64,000 bases of DNA from Rhizobium sp. SSA_523 (GTDB lineage: Bacteria; Pseudomonadota; Alphaproteobacteria; Rhizobiales; Rhizobiaceae): the NCBI RefSeq assembly GCF_030435705.1, contig NZ_CP129382.1, positions 620,001 through 684,000 of the forward strand, in the 5' to 3' direction. Each line of letters starts with the position of its first letter. Position 1 is the stretch's first letter. The notes beneath the pieces are model-generated. The model did no database searches, was not told where the DNA came from, and saw nothing but the letters and a program-made list of their open reading frames with translations. The position numbers and the translations under genes were made by a program. This document shows, piece after piece, positions 1 through 9,427 of this stretch.

Positions 1-26
1 CGGTCATTACGAGAAGGCGACCTGAC

Positions 27-395
27 ATGATTCAGATGCAAACAAACCTCGACGTCGCGGATAATTCCGGCGCACGTCGTGTCATGTGCATCAAGGTGCT
101 GGGCGGCTCCAAGCGCAAATACGCTTCGATCGGCGACGTTATCGTCGTGTCGATCAAGGAAGCGATCCCGCGGGGCCGCGTCAAGAAGGGCGACGTGATG
201 AAGGCCGTCGTCGTTCGCACCGCCAAGGACATCCGCCGTGCTGACGGCAGCGTCATCCGCTTCGACAACAACGCAGCGGTCCTCATCGACAACAAGAAAG
301 AGCCTATCGGCACCCGTATCTTCGGACCGGTTCCGCGCGAGCTTCGCGCCAAGAACCATATGAAGATCATCTCGCTGGCTCCGGAAGTACTCTAA
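27..395 (+). CDS. rplN: 50S ribosomal protein L14 (uL14)
   Basis: Large-subunit protein that binds 23S rRNA and contributes to the contact with the small subunit. The 122-residue product has the full L14 length and opens with the family signature [17 protein letters not shown]; the C-terminal part [13 protein letters not shown] is also typical. A GAAGGCG ribosome-binding site lies just before the ATG. It is the first complete gene in the window and continues an spc operon entered from the left; rpsQ is expected upstream but lies outside. rplX follows after 15 bases. Confidence 0.98.
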   Translation: MIQMQTNLDVADNSGARRVMCIKVLGGSKRKYASIGDVIVVSIKEAIPRGRVKKGDVMKAVVVRTAKDIRRADGSVIRFDNNAAVLIDNKKEPIGTRIFGPVPRELRAKNHMKIISLAPEVL

Positions 396-410
396 GGGAG
401 CGGGATAGCC

Positions 411-719
411 ATGCAAAAGATTCGCAAGGGCGACAACGTCGTCGTACTCACCGGCAAGGACAAGGGCCGCACCGGTGAAGTCATTCAAGTGATGCCGAAG
501 GAAGATCGCGCTCTCGTGCGCGGTGTGAACATGGTCAAGCGCCACCAGCGCCAGACCCAGAACCAGGAAGCTGGCATCATCAACAAGGAAGCCTCCATCC
601 ATCTGTCGAACATCGCGATCGTCGCGAAGGACGGCAAGCCGACCCGCGTAGGTTTCTCGGTCGTGGACGGCAAGAAGGTCCGTGTGGCCAAGCGTACGGG
701 AGATGTGATCGATGGCTGA
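411..719 (+). CDS. rplX: 50S ribosomal protein L24 (uL24)
   Basis: Assembly-initiating large-subunit protein. The 102 residues begin [19 protein letters not shown], the KOW motif of the family, followed by [12 protein letters not shown] and a basic C-terminal tail. The stop codon lies inside the beginning of rplE, so the two genes overlap by 8 bases, which suggests translational coupling. It sits in the normal spc order L14-L24-L5. Confidence 0.98.
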   Translation: MQKIRKGDNVVVLTGKDKGRTGEVIQVMPKEDRALVRGVNMVKRHQRQTQNQEAGIINKEASIHLSNIAIVAKDGKPTRVGFSVVDGKKVRVAKRTGDVIDG

Positions 720-1269
720 GGCAAAGTACGAACCGCGTCTCAAGGCAGAATATGTGTCCCGCATCCGCAAGGCGATGCAGGAGCAGTTCTCCTACGCCAA
801 CGAGATGCAGATCCCCCGGGTCGACAAGGTCGTGATCAACATGGGCGTGGGCGAGGCGACAGCCGATTCCAAGAAGCCCACGATTGCTGCCGGTGACCTG
901 GCTGCCATTGCCGGCCAGAAGCCGGTCATCACGCGCGCTCGCAATTCCATCGCCGGCTTCAAGGTCCGCGAAGGCATGCCGATCGGCGCAAAGGTGACGC
1001 TGCGCGGTGCCCGCATGTATGAATTCCTGGATCGCCTGGTCAACATCGCGCTGCCGCGCGTTCGCGACTTCCGCGGCCTGAATCCGAAAAGCTTTGACGG
1101 CCGTGGCAACTTCGCCATGGGCATCAAGGAACACATCGTGTTCCCGGAGATCAATTACGACAAGGTTGATCAGATGTGGGGCATGGACATCATCGTTTGC
1201 ACGACGGCAACCTCGGACGACGAAGCTCGGGCTCTTCTGAAAGAGTTCAACTTCCCGTTCCGTCAGTAA
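712..1269 (+). CDS. rplE: 50S ribosomal protein L5 (uL5)
   Basis: Binds 5S rRNA and helps form the central protuberance. The 185-residue product carries the L5 blocks [38 protein letters not shown] and [13 protein letters not shown], ending in the conserved [14 protein letters not shown]. It starts inside the end of rplX and is followed by rpsN after 32 bases. Length and sequence are ordinary for an alphaproteobacterium. Confidence 0.98.
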   Translation: MAEAKYEPRLKAEYVSRIRKAMQEQFSYANEMQIPRVDKVVINMGVGEATADSKKPTIAAGDLAAIAGQKPVITRARNSIAGFKVREGMPIGAKVTLRGARMYEFLDRLVNIALPRVRDFRGLNPKSFDGRGNFAMGIKEHIVFPEINYDKVDQMWGMDIIVCTTATSDDEARALLKEFNFPFRQ

Positions 1270-1301
1270 CCGTAACGACGAGCGTAGAAAAGGAACTCGA
1301 T

Positions 1302-1607
1302 ATGGCGAAGACAAGCGCAATCGAAAAGAACAAGCGCCGCCGCAAGACGGTTGCCAACCATGCGGCCAAGCGTGCTGCCTTGAAGGCAACCATCATGAAC
1401 CAGGAGCTGCCGATCGAAGATCGCTTCAAGGCGACCTTGAAGCTGGCTTCCCTGCCGCGTGACGGTTCGAAGACCCGTATCCGTAACCGTTGCGAAGTGA
1501 CTGGCCGCCCGCGCGCCTTTTACCGCAAGCTCAAGATGTCCCGTATCGCCCTGCGCGAACTGGGCAACCTGGGCAAGGTTCCCGGTATCGTGAAGTCCAG
1601 CTGGTAA
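1302..1607 (+). CDS. rpsN: 30S ribosomal protein S14 (uS14)
   Basis: Small-subunit head protein. I start at the ATG at 1302 ([15 protein letters not shown]) because it gives the standard 101-residue, zinc-free S14; the longer open frame upstream overlaps rplE and is not conserved in character. The C-terminal block [21 protein letters not shown] is the family signature; this long form lacks the two CxxC zinc motifs of the short S14 type. A ribosome-binding site (AAAGGAAC) precedes the start. rpsH follows after 12 bases. Confidence 0.97.
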   Translation: MAKTSAIEKNKRRRKTVANHAAKRAALKATIMNQELPIEDRFKATLKLASLPRDGSKTRIRNRCEVTGRPRAFYRKLKMSRIALRELGNLGKVPGIVKSSW

Positions 1608-1619
1608 GGAGACGGTTCA

Positions 1620-2018
1620 ATGACCATGACTGATCCTCTGGGCGATATGCTCACCCGCATCCGCAATGGTGCAGCCCGCCGCAAGTCGTCCGTTTCGACT
1701 CCGGCATCCAAGCTGCGTGCACGCGTTCTCGACGTGCTGCAGGCCGAAGGCTACATCCGCGGTTACTCTGAGGTCGATTACGGCAACGGCAAGTCCGAGT
1801 TCGAAATCGAACTGAAGTATTACGAAGGCGCATCGGTGATCCGTGAGATCGGCCGCGTGTCCAAGCCGGGCCGCCGGGTCTATGTCTCGGTGAAGTCCAT
1901 TCCGCAGGTCGCGAACGGCCTCGGCATCACCATCCTTTCGACTCCGAAGGGTGTGATGGCCGATCATCAGGCGCGCGAACAGAACGTTGGTGGCGAGGTT
2001 CTCTGCTCGGTCTTCTAA
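1620..2018 (+). CDS. rpsH: 30S ribosomal protein S8 (uS8)
   Basis: Primary 16S rRNA binder; in well-studied bacteria it also represses spc operon translation. The 132 residues start [16 protein letters not shown], a typical alphaproteobacterial S8 N-terminus, and contain the C-terminal [26 protein letters not shown]. An AAGGAG ribosome-binding site lies 9 bases before the ATG. A second in-frame ATG two codons later would give almost the same protein. Confidence 0.98.
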   Translation: MTMTDPLGDMLTRIRNGAARRKSSVSTPASKLRARVLDVLQAEGYIRGYSEVDYGNGKSEFEIELKYYEGASVIREIGRVSKPGRRVYVSVKSIPQVANGLGITILSTPKGVMADHQAREQNVGGEVLCSVF

Positions 2019-2060
2019 GATCGGACAGAGCCCTCCTTAACGGACAGACAGGATTGAAAC

Positions 2061-2594
2061 ATGTCTCGTATCGGTAAAAAGCCCGTTCAGGTTCCGGCAG
2101 GTGTGACGGCTGCTGTCGAAGGACAGACGGTGACTGCCAAGGGCCCGAAGGGCGAGCTGGTTTTCGTTGCAAACGACGAAGTAAAGCTTTCTTTCGAAAA
2201 TAACGCTGTTTCGGTGGTTCCGGCCAACGAAACCAAGGATGCTCGCGCAAAGTGGGGCATGTCCCGCACGATGATCGAGAACCTCTTCAAGGGCGTCAAG
2301 GACGGTTTCGAGCGCAAGCTGGAAATCAACGGCGTTGGTTACCGCGCGGCCATGCAGGGCAAGAACCTGCAGCTCTCGCTCGGTTTCAGCCATGATGTCG
2401 TCTATGAGCCTCCGCAGGGCATCAACATTGCCGTGCCGAAGCCGACGGAAATCGTCGTCACCGGCATCAACAAGCAGCAGGTCGGTCAGGTAGCCGCGGA
2501 AATCCGCGAATACCGCGGTCCGGAGCCCTACAAGGGCAAGGGCGTCAAGTACGCCGAAGAACGGATCGTCCGCAAGGAAGGCAAGAAGAAGTAA
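2061..2594 (+). CDS. rplF: 50S ribosomal protein L6 (uL6)
   Basis: Large-subunit protein near the factor-binding site. The 177 residues show the two L6 repeats: [15 protein letters not shown] at the N-terminus and the C-terminal [23 protein letters not shown] signature, followed by a lysine-rich tail. Between rpsH and rplF lie 42 bases; rplR follows after 12. Confidence 0.98.
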   Translation: MSRIGKKPVQVPAGVTAAVEGQTVTAKGPKGELVFVANDEVKLSFENNAVSVVPANETKDARAKWGMSRTMIENLFKGVKDGFERKLEINGVGYRAAMQGKNLQLSLGFSHDVVYEPPQGINIAVPKPTEIVVTGINKQQVGQVAAEIREYRGPEPYKGKGVKYAEERIVRKEGKKK

Positions 2595-2606
2595 GGTTGA
2601 CGCGTT

Positions 2607-2969
2607 ATGGCTAGCAGGAAAGAAGTACTTTCGAAGCGTGCGAGCCGTGTGCGCCGCCAGCTCAAGGCGGTCGCCAATGGCCGCCCGCGTCTGTCGGTTC
2701 ATCGCTCGTCGAAGAACATCTACGCCCAGATCATCGATGACGTTGCCGGCCGTACGCTGGCAGCTGCTTCGACGCTGGACACCGGTCTGCGCACGTCTTT
2801 GAAGACGGGCGCCGACGTTGAGGCCGCTGCGGCGGTCGGCAAGCTCGTCGCCGAGCGGGCAACCGCTGCCGGCGTGAAGGAAGTCGTGTTCGATCGCGGC
2901 GCCTTCCTCTATCACGGCCGTGTCAAGGCCCTGGCCGATGCCGCCCGCGAAGGCGGTCTGAGCTTCTGA
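2607..2969 (+). CDS. rplR: 50S ribosomal protein L18 (uL18)
   Basis: 5S rRNA-binding protein. The 120 residues contain [18 protein letters not shown] and the C-terminal [28 protein letters not shown] signature of L18. It is followed by an unusually long gap of 132 bases before rpsE, which contains a terminator-like hairpin (see 3024-3057). Confidence 0.98.
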   Translation: MASRKEVLSKRASRVRRQLKAVANGRPRLSVHRSSKNIYAQIIDDVAGRTLAAASTLDTGLRTSLKTGADVEAAAAVGKLVAERATAAGVKEVVFDRGAFLYHGRVKALADAAREGGLSF

Positions 2970-3023
2970 TTTGAATGCCGGGCCCTTGTGGTCCGGCTTT
3001 CAGGCGTTTCCACGCCATCACCG

Positions 3024-3057
3024 GCCGGCATGCCCTTGTTCGGGCAGCCGGCTTTTT
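3024..3057 (+). terminator. Intrinsic terminator-like hairpin between rplR and rpsE
   Basis: GCCGGC-a-TGCCC pairs with GGGCA-GCCGGC across a 6-base loop (one bulged A), directly followed by five T. It has all parts of a rho-independent terminator although it lies inside a ribosomal operon. It may act as an attenuator or processing site that lowers expression of rpsE and later genes; this is inference. Confidence 0.7.
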
Positions 3058-3101
3058 AAAAACCTGCCGTTCGCACCCGGAAAAGAAAAAGGAAAAGGAC
3101 A

Positions 3102-3671
3102 ATGGCACAGGAAAGAAGGGGCTCGCGCGAAGATCGCGGTGCCCGTGAAGAGCGCGACAGCGAATTCGTAGACAAGCTGGTCGCCATCAATCGCGTTGCC
3201 AAGGTCGTCAAGGGCGGCCGTCGCTTCGGTTTTGCCGCTCTCGTCGTCGTTGGCGATCAGAAGGGCCGCGTCGGCTTCGGTCATGGCAAGGCACGTGAAG
3301 TGCCGGAAGCCATCCGCAAGGCCACCGAAGCTGCCAAGCGCGATCTGATTTTCGTACCGCTGCGCGATGGCCGTACGCTGCATCACGACGTCAACGGCCG
3401 TCATGGCGCCGGCAAGGTTCTGCTGCGCTCGGCCAAGGCTGGTACCGGCATCATCGCCGGCGGCCCGATGCGCGCCGTGTTCGAGACGCTCGGCGTTCAC
3501 GACGTGGTTGCCAAGTCGACCGGTTCCTCGAACCCCTACAACATGGTTCGCGCAACATTCGACGCCCTGAAGCACCAGGTGCATCCGAAGGACATCGCAG
3601 CTCAGCGCGGCCTGAAATACGCCACGCTTCAGGCTCGCCGTGCCGCTTCCGGCAATGCAGCGGAAGAATAA
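3102..3671 (+). CDS. rpsE: 30S ribosomal protein S5 (uS5)
   Basis: Small-subunit protein involved in decoding accuracy and mRNA unwinding. The 189 residues carry the S5 double-stranded-RNA-binding fold ([31 protein letters not shown]) and the C-terminal domain with [20 protein letters not shown] and [18 protein letters not shown]. An AAGGAAAAGGAC stretch precedes the ATG. It begins 132 bases after rplR, beyond a hairpin; rpmD follows after 11 bases. Confidence 0.98.
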   Translation: MAQERRGSREDRGAREERDSEFVDKLVAINRVAKVVKGGRRFGFAALVVVGDQKGRVGFGHGKAREVPEAIRKATEAAKRDLIFVPLRDGRTLHHDVNGRHGAGKVLLRSAKAGTGIIAGGPMRAVFETLGVHDVVAKSTGSSNPYNMVRATFDALKHQVHPKDIAAQRGLKYATLQARRAASGNAAEE

Positions 3672-3682
3672 GGAGCTTTCTG

Positions 3683-3880
3683 ATGGCCAATGACACCAAG
3701 AAGACGGTTACGGTCGAACAGATCGGAAGCCCCATTCGCCGGCCTGCTGTTCAGCGTCAGACGCTGATCGGTCTCGGCCTCAACAAGATGCACCGGGTAA
3801 ACACGCTGGAAGATACGCCTTCCGTTCGTGGCATGATCCGGTCTGTCCAGCATCTCGTTCGCGTCGTCGACGAGAAGTGA
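3683..3880 (+). CDS. rpmD: 50S ribosomal protein L30 (uL30)
   Basis: Small large-subunit protein of 65 residues with the L30 core [28 protein letters not shown] and the ending [15 protein letters not shown]. An AAGGAG ribosome-binding site lies before the ATG. It lies 11 bases after rpsE and 16 bases before rplO, in normal spc order. Confidence 0.98.
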   Translation: MANDTKKTVTVEQIGSPIRRPAVQRQTLIGLGLNKMHRVNTLEDTPSVRGMIRSVQHLVRVVDEK

Positions 3881-3896
3881 GACGGGAGTAGAGACC

Positions 3897-4370
3897 ATGA
3901 AACTGAACGAAATCAAGGATAACGAAGGCGCCACCAAGGAACGGATCCGCGTTGGTCGCGGTATCGGTTCCGGCAAGGGCAAGACCGGTGGTCGCGGCGT
4001 CAAGGGCCAGAAGGCCCGTTCCGGCGTTGCCATCAACGGCTTCGAAGGCGGCCAGATGCCGATCTATCGTCGTCTGCCGAAGCGCGGCTTCAACAACATC
4101 TTCAAGTCGGAATTCGTGACCGTATCGCTCGGCCGCATTCAGGCTGCGATCGATGCCAAGAAGCTCGACGCCTCTGCAGTGATCGATGCCGCGGCTCTGA
4201 AGGCTGCAGGCGTGATCCGTCGCGAGAAGGATGGCGTTCGCGTTCTCTCCGATGGCGAGCTGACCGCGAAGGTTTCCTTCGACGTCGCCGGTGCCTCCAA
4301 GGCTGCCGTCGAGAAGATCGAGAAGGCCGGCGGATCGATCAAGATGCCGCAGGTGGAATCCGCCGAATAA
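3897..4370 (+). CDS. rplO: 50S ribosomal protein L15 (uL15)
   Basis: Late-assembly large-subunit protein of 157 residues. The glycine- and lysine-rich N-terminal segment ([24 protein letters not shown]) and [17 protein letters not shown] are diagnostic. A hairpin with a T tract follows the stop codon (4382-4413), so secY may be partly uncoupled from this gene. Confidence 0.98.
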   Translation: MKLNEIKDNEGATKERIRVGRGIGSGKGKTGGRGVKGQKARSGVAINGFEGGQMPIYRRLPKRGFNNIFKSEFVTVSLGRIQAAIDAKKLDASAVIDAAALKAAGVIRREKDGVRVLSDGELTAKVSFDVAGASKAAVEKIEKAGGSIKMPQVESAE

Positions 4371-4381
4371 TCTGTTATGGA

Positions 4382-4413
4382 ATCGCCCGGAGTGCTTCAC
4401 TTCGGGCGATTTT
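4382..4413 (+). terminator. Terminator-like hairpin between rplO and secY
   Basis: ATCGCCCG pairs with CGGGCGAT around a 13-base loop, followed by TTTT. It lies 11 bases after the rplO stop and at the left edge of a 230-base gap before secY, so it is placed as a terminator or attenuator splitting the ribosomal genes from secY-adk. Activity is not shown. Confidence 0.6.
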
Positions 4414-4600
4414 GCTCCCATATGTGAGCCTCACACGCCTGGGCCGCATCGTCGGTGACAACCGGGCTATCGCGGAAAATGAGGTGAGGCATTCGGTTGC
4501 GCAGCAGCCCCATCGTCTCCCGGTTTTCTGAAACTGAATTTGGACTGCTTTCCGGCTGGGCCGAACCACCGCCTCCGGAATTGGTCAGGCGGAGAAATGC

Positions 4601-5941
4601 ATGGCTTCTGCAGCTGAACAACTGGCCTCCAATCTTAATTTTTCGACCTTTTCCAAGGCCACCGACCTCAAGAAGCGCCTGTGGTTCACCCTGGCTGCGC
4701 TTTTGGTCTATCGACTGGGCACGCATATCCCGCTGCCGGGCCTCAATCCGGAAGCCTATGCACAGGCCTTCCAGGGTCAGGCGGGCGGCATTCTCGGCCT
4801 CTTCAACATGTTTGCCGGCGGCGCTGTCCAGCGCATGGCGATCTTCGCGCTCGGCATCATGCCGTATATTTCCGCATCGATCATCGTGCAGCTGATGACC
4901 TCCGTCGTTCCCTCGCTCGAAGCCTTGAAGAAGGAAGGCGAGCAGGGCCGCAAGATCATCAACCAGTATACCCGCTATGGCACGGTGCTTCTCGGCACGC
5001 TGCAGGCCTATGGCATCGCCGTCGGTCTGGAAAGCGGCCAGGGAATCGTCGCCGATCCGGGCTGGTTCTTCCGCATCTCGACCGTCGTCACCCTGCTTGG
5101 CGGCACCATGTTCCTGATGTGGCTCGGTGAACAGATCACCTCGCGCGGTATCGGCAACGGCATTTCGCTGATCATCTTCGCCGGCATTGCCGCAGGCCTG
5201 CCCACGGCACTGGCCGGTACGCTGGAACTCGGCCGCACCGGAGCGCTCTCGACCGTGCTGATTCTCGCCGTCGTCCTGATCGCCATCCTCGTCGTGGCCC
5301 TGATCGTCTTCGTCGAGCGGGCGCAGCGCCGCCTGCTGATCCAATATCCGAAGCGCCAGGTCGGCAACCGGATGTTCCAGGGCGATACCTCGCACCTGCC
5401 GCTGAAGCTGAACACCGCAGGCGTCATCCCGGCAATCTTTGCCTCCTCGCTGCTGCTCTTGCCGGCGACGCTGGCCGGTTTCTCCGGCAATGCCAATCTG
5501 CCATCCTGGGCCACCATGATCATTGGTGCCCTGCAGCACGGCCAGCCTCTGTTCATGGTGTTCTACGGCGCGCTGATTGCCTTCTTTGCCTTCTTCTACA
5601 CCGCCATCGTCTTCAATCCGAAGGATACGGCGGACAATCTGAAGAAGCATGGCGGCTTCATTCCGGGCATCCGTCCGGGCGAGCGGACCGCGGAATATAT
5701 CGACTATGTCCTGACGCGCATCACGGTCGTCGGCGCGATCTATCTCGTCTTCGTCTGCATTCTGCCCGAGACGCTGATCGCCCGCACCGGGATCCCATTA
5801 GCCCTTGGTGGTACTTCGCTTTTGATCGTTGTCAGTGTTACCCTTGATACGGTAGCACAGATCCAGGGCCACCTCATTGCTCAGCAGTATGAGGGGCTGA
5901 TCAAGAAGTCCAAGTTGCGTGGAGGAAAGAGGGGACGATGA
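4601..5941 (+). CDS. secY: Protein translocase subunit SecY
   Basis: Central pore of the SecYEG translocon in the inner membrane. The 446 residues contain the SecY signatures [21 protein letters not shown] near the N-terminus, [24 protein letters not shown] and [12 protein letters not shown], with about ten hydrophobic spans. The start [14 protein letters not shown] has a GGCGGAG ribosome-binding site. The stop codon overlaps the adk start (ATGA), a common secY-adk coupling. A 230-base gap and a hairpin separate it from rplO, so it may have its own promoter. Confidence 0.98.
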   Translation: MASAAEQLASNLNFSTFSKATDLKKRLWFTLAALLVYRLGTHIPLPGLNPEAYAQAFQGQAGGILGLFNMFAGGAVQRMAIFALGIMPYISASIIVQLMTSVVPSLEALKKEGEQGRKIINQYTRYGTVLLGTLQAYGIAVGLESGQGIVADPGWFFRISTVVTLLGGTMFLMWLGEQITSRGIGNGISLIIFAGIAAGLPTALAGTLELGRTGALSTVLILAVVLIAILVVALIVFVERAQRRLLIQYPKRQVGNRMFQGDTSHLPLKLNTAGVIPAIFASSLLLLPATLAGFSGNANLPSWATMIIGALQHGQPLFMVFYGALIAFFAFFYTAIVFNPKDTADNLKKHGGFIPGIRPGERTAEYIDYVLTRITVVGAIYLVFVCILPETLIARTGIPLALGGTSLLIVVSVTLDTVAQIQGHLIAQQYEGLIKKSKLRGGKRGR

Positions 5942-6528
5942 GACTGATATTTTTGGGGCCGCCGGGCGCGGGTAAGGGAACCCAGGCAAAGCGTCTGACG
6001 GAAAAATACGGTATCCCGCAATTGTCCACGGGCGACATGCTGCGGGCGGCGGTCAGCGCCGGTACCGAAATCGGCAAGCGTGCGAAGGCGGTCATGGATG
6101 CCGGGGGGCTGGTATCCGACGATATCGTTAATCAGATCGTCGCCGAGCGGATCGCCCAGGCGGATTGCGGCAAGGGCTTCATCCTTGACGGCTATCCGCG
6201 GACCGTTCCGCAGGCCAAGGTGCTGTCGGAAACGCTCTCTGCCAATGATCTTAAGCTCGATGCAGTCATCGAGCTCAAGGTGGACGAGGAGGCGCTGGTG
6301 CGCCGAATCGAATCGCGCGTCGCCGAAACGGTTGCCGCAGGCGGAACCGTCCGCTCCGACGACAATCCGGAAGCATTCCGCAAGCGTCTTGCGGAATATC
6401 GTGAAAAGACGGCGCCTCTCTCGGAATATTATCAGGGGCAGGGGCAGCTGGTCGTGCTGGACGGCATGGCCGATGTCGACGCCGTGACGCGTTCGATCGA
6501 AACAGTTTTGGAAAACTCGGCCGCCTGA
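5938..6528 (+). CDS. adk: Adenylate kinase
   Basis: Converts ATP plus AMP to two ADP in the cytoplasm. The P-loop [14 protein letters not shown] is at residues 7-20, followed by the AMP-binding TGDMLRAAV and the DGYPRT motif. At 196 residues it is the short type whose LID is reduced and lacks zinc cysteines. It overlaps secY by 4 bases. A gap of 244 bases follows before rpsM. Confidence 0.97.
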   Translation: MRLIFLGPPGAGKGTQAKRLTEKYGIPQLSTGDMLRAAVSAGTEIGKRAKAVMDAGGLVSDDIVNQIVAERIAQADCGKGFILDGYPRTVPQAKVLSETLSANDLKLDAVIELKVDEEALVRRIESRVAETVAAGGTVRSDDNPEAFRKRLAEYREKTAPLSEYYQGQGQLVVLDGMADVDAVTRSIETVLENSAA

Positions 6529-6571
6529 GCGGTGCTGACCATCAACTGTTAAAGAATCTTGGCGGGGCCGG

Positions 6572-6600
6572 TTGCAATTTTTGACCGATTCCGCTAAACA
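6572..6600 (+). promoter_or_regulatory. Possible housekeeping promoter for the rpsM-rplQ group
   Basis: TTGCAA and TAAACA are 17 bases apart in the adk-rpsM gap, resembling a sigma-70-type promoter; the -10 match is poor. It lies about 170 bases before rpsM. It is proposed because the gap is long for this operon; it could be chance in a region with little else. Confidence 0.35.
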
Positions 6601-6772
6601 CCGCGCCAACTCGCGACATTTGACGGCGATCGGCGCGGATCATCCCTCGGGATATCCGATCCGGTCGTATTGACTTGTCTCGGATGAGATTTGAACTGGC
6701 GGCCGCAACTGGCTGCTCTCATGGAAGAAGTACCACTTGCCGGATGGCAACTGGAACGCAAGGAGAATAGGC

Positions 6773-7141
6773 GTGGCACGTATCGCTGGCGTCAACATCC
6801 CGACTGCGAAGCGCGTTGTTATCGCGCTGACCTATATTCACGGGATCGGCCCGAAGTTTGCACAGGAAATCATCGAGAAGGTCGGTATTCCGGCTGATCG
6901 TCGCGTACACCAGCTGACGGATGCGGAAGTTCTGCAGATCCGCGAAGCCATCGACCGCGACTATCGCGTCGAAGGTGACCTGCGTCGCGAAACGTCCATG
7001 AACATCAAGCGTCTGATGGACCTTGGCTGCTATCGCGGCCTGCGTCATCGCCGTGGCCTTCCGGTCCGCGGTCAGCGCACGCACACCAATGCCCGCACCC
7101 GCAAGGGTCCGGCAAAGGCGATTGCCGGTAAGAAGAAGTAA
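6773..7141 (+). CDS. rpsM: 30S ribosomal protein S13 (uS13)
   Basis: Small-subunit head protein contacting the large subunit. I use a GTG start at 6773 ([19 protein letters not shown]), which has an AAGGAG ribosome-binding site and gives the standard 122 residues; an in-frame ATG 36 bases upstream would add a non-homologous extension. The C-terminal [25 protein letters not shown] is the family signature. It opens the alpha-operon part (S13-S11-RpoA-L17); rpmJ and rpsD are not between these genes. Confidence 0.96.
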   Translation: MARIAGVNIPTAKRVVIALTYIHGIGPKFAQEIIEKVGIPADRRVHQLTDAEVLQIREAIDRDYRVEGDLRRETSMNIKRLMDLGCYRGLRHRRGLPVRGQRTHTNARTRKGPAKAIAGKKK

Positions 7142-7263
7142 TTTATTCGAGACATTGGCCGATCGGGCGGCAGGCGTGAGAACGCCGACCGCTCGAAAGC
7201 CGTTGCCTCGAGTGGTGTAGCCGCTGGCATTACGGCGGCGCTGAGATCCAAGAAAGGAAGACC

Positions 7264-7653
7264 ATGGCCAAGGAAGCCACACGCGTCCGCCGTCGCGAAC
7301 GCAAGAATATCTCTTCGGGCGTTGCCCACGTCAACTCGACGTTCAACAACACCATGATCACCATCACCGATGCGCAGGGCAATGCGATTGCCTGGTCCTC
7401 GGCCGGTGCAAAGGGTTTCAAGGGTTCGCGTAAGTCGACCCCGTTTGCGGCTCAGATCGCAGCTGAAGATTGCGCCAAGAAGGCGCAGGAACATGGCATG
7501 AAGTCCCTGGAAGTCGAAGTCTGCGGTCCGGGTTCGGGTCGTGAATCGGCTTTGCGCGCCCTGCAGGCTGCCGGCTTCATGATCACCTCCATTCGCGATG
7601 TGACGCCGATCCCGCACAATGGCTGCCGCCCGCGCAAGAAGCGCCGCGTCTAA
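7264..7653 (+). CDS. rpsK: 30S ribosomal protein S11 (uS11)
   Basis: Platform protein near the Shine-Dalgarno helix. The 129 residues contain [22 protein letters not shown] and end in [19 protein letters not shown], both highly conserved. An AAGGAAG ribosome-binding site precedes the ATG. It lies 122 bases after rpsM and 186 bases before rpoA. Confidence 0.98.
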   Translation: MAKEATRVRRRERKNISSGVAHVNSTFNNTMITITDAQGNAIAWSSAGAKGFKGSRKSTPFAAQIAAEDCAKKAQEHGMKSLEVEVCGPGSGRESALRALQAAGFMITSIRDVTPIPHNGCRPRKKRRV

Positions 7654-7839
7654 CGCAATGTTCGGTGACCGCCCGGCGCGCGCCGTGTGGTCCCGATTGG
7701 AAGTCCGGTTCTGCCGCCTTATCTCGTGTTCGAGGTATGGCGGCTTTGCCGTAACGCCGGGACAGACTTCTCTGCCTGGCGCTTCTCATGCTCGGTTGCC
7801 ACGATTGGATAGTGGCAGCGAATGGAAGGTTTGAAACAT

Positions 7840-8850
7840 ATGATCCAGAAGAACTGGCAGGAACTGATCAAGCCGAACAAGGTGGAATTCACCTCGTCGG
7901 GCCGCACGAAGGCCACGCTCGTCGCGGAACCGCTGGAACGCGGCTTCGGTCTGACGCTGGGCAATGCCCTTCGTCGCGTTCTCTTGTCGTCGCTGCGCGG
8001 CGCGGCTGTGACCGCCGTTCAGATCGACGGCGTCCTGCACGAATTCTCCTCCATCCCCGGCGTGCGCGAGGATGTGACGGACATCGTGCTGAACATCAAG
8101 GAAATCGCCATCAAGATGGATGGCGATGATTCCAAGCGCATGGTCGTGCGCAAGCAGGGCCCTGGTGTTGTCACCGCTGGCGATATCCAGACGGTCGGCG
8201 ATATCGAGATCCTGAACCCGGACCATGTCATCTGCACGCTCGACGAAGGCGCTGAAATCCGCATGGAATTCACGGTCAACAACGGCAAGGGCTATGTCCC
8301 GGCCGAGCGTAACCGTGCAGAGGATGCTCCGATCGGCCTCATCCCGGTCGACAGTCTCTACTCGCCGGTCAAGAAAGTGTCCTACAAGGTGGAAAACACC
8401 CGCGAAGGCCAGGTTCTCGACTATGACAAGCTGACGATGACCATCGAAACCGATGGTTCCGTTACCGGTGAAGATGCTGTCGCTTTCGCGGCCCGCATCC
8501 TTCAGGACCAGCTCTCGGTTTTCGTCAATTTCGACGAACCGCAGAAGGAAGCCGAAGAAGAGTCGGTCACCGAACTCGCCTTCAATCCTGCGCTGTTGAA
8601 GAAGGTCGACGAATTGGAGCTTTCCGTCCGTTCGGCCAACTGCCTGAAGAACGACAACATCGTCTATATCGGCGACCTTATTCAGAAGACCGAGGCGGAA
8701 ATGCTGCGCACGCCGAACTTCGGTCGCAAGTCGCTGAACGAGATCAAGGAAGTTCTCGCATCCATGGGCCTGCATCTGGGCATGGAAGTTCCGGCCTGGC
8801 CGCCGGAGAACATCGAAGATCTCGCCAAGCGCTACGAAGACCAGTACTAA
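7840..8850 (+). CDS. rpoA: DNA-directed RNA polymerase subunit alpha
   Basis: Scaffold for RNA polymerase assembly and contact for activators. I start at ATG 7840 ([14 protein letters not shown]), the usual alphaproteobacterial N-terminus, giving 336 residues; an upstream in-frame ATG would add six residues. The N-terminal domain shows [21 protein letters not shown] and the C-terminal domain shows [15 protein letters not shown] with [22 protein letters not shown]. rplQ follows after 45 bases. Confidence 0.98.
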   Translation: MIQKNWQELIKPNKVEFTSSGRTKATLVAEPLERGFGLTLGNALRRVLLSSLRGAAVTAVQIDGVLHEFSSIPGVREDVTDIVLNIKEIAIKMDGDDSKRMVVRKQGPGVVTAGDIQTVGDIEILNPDHVICTLDEGAEIRMEFTVNNGKGYVPAERNRAEDAPIGLIPVDSLYSPVKKVSYKVENTREGQVLDYDKLTMTIETDGSVTGEDAVAFAARILQDQLSVFVNFDEPQKEAEEESVTELAFNPALLKKVDELELSVRSANCLKNDNIVYIGDLIQKTEAEMLRTPNFGRKSLNEIKEVLASMGLHLGMEVPAWPPENIEDLAKRYEDQY

Positions 8851-8895
8851 CCATTTAAACTGCAGGCGCATGCCTGCAAGTAAAGGAGACACGAG

Positions 8896-9321
8896 ATGCG
8901 TCACCAGAATTCCGGCCGCAAGCTCAACCGTACCGCCAGCCACCGCAAGGCAATGTTTGCCAACATGGCTGCTTCGCTCATCACCCATGAGCAGATCGTC
9001 ACCACGCTGCCGAAGGCGAAGGAAATTCGCCCGATCGTCGAAAAGCTGGTCACGCTCGGCAAGCGCGGCGACCTGCACGCTCGCCGTCAGGCCATTTCGC
9101 AGATCAAGGACGTCGATGCCGTCCGCAAGCTGTTCGATGCCATCGCCACGCGTTATGCCAGCCGTAACGGCGGTTACCTGCGTATCATGAAGGCCGGCTT
9201 CCGCCAGGGTGACAATGCGCCGCTCGCCGTCATCGAGTTCGTCGAGCGCGACGTGAATGCCAAGGGCGCAGCCGACAAGGCTCGCGTGGCTGCCGAAGCA
9301 GAAGCTGCTGAAGCTGCATAA
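8896..9321 (+). CDS. rplQ: 50S ribosomal protein L17 (bL17)
   Basis: Large-subunit protein near the exit tunnel. The 141 residues begin [20 protein letters not shown] and contain [21 protein letters not shown], both diagnostic; the tail is alanine- and glutamate-rich. An AAAGGAG ribosome-binding site precedes the ATG. It ends the ribosomal cluster and is followed by a strong terminator. Confidence 0.98.
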   Translation: MRHQNSGRKLNRTASHRKAMFANMAASLITHEQIVTTLPKAKEIRPIVEKLVTLGKRGDLHARRQAISQIKDVDAVRKLFDAIATRYASRNGGYLRIMKAGFRQGDNAPLAVIEFVERDVNAKGAADKARVAAEAEAAEAA

Positions 9322-9348
9322 GAATTCCCGAAACGGGATAAAGCTTGA

Positions 9349-9379
9349 GGGCCGGGTGAGCGATCACCCGGCCCTTCTC
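9349..9379 (+). terminator. Rho-independent terminator after rplQ
   Basis: An 11-base perfect stem (GGGCCGGGTGA / TCACCCGGCCC) with a four-base loop, followed by TTCTCG. It lies 27 bases after the rplQ stop and separates it from the convergent sigma-factor gene. Confidence 0.85.
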
Positions 9380-9427
9380 GTTTGCGCAGCCGCTTGGCCG
9401 ATTTGGCCGATGTGGTCAATTCACCGA

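Noticed and set aside
1..26. End of rpsQ
   Set aside because: A TGA at 23-25 exists, but the seven visible codons do not match an rpsQ ending I can recognise, so no partial gene is claimed.
580..1389. 269-codon minus-strand frame across rplX-rplE-rpsN
   Set aside because: Antisense shadow of three overlapping ribosomal protein genes; composition is not protein-like.
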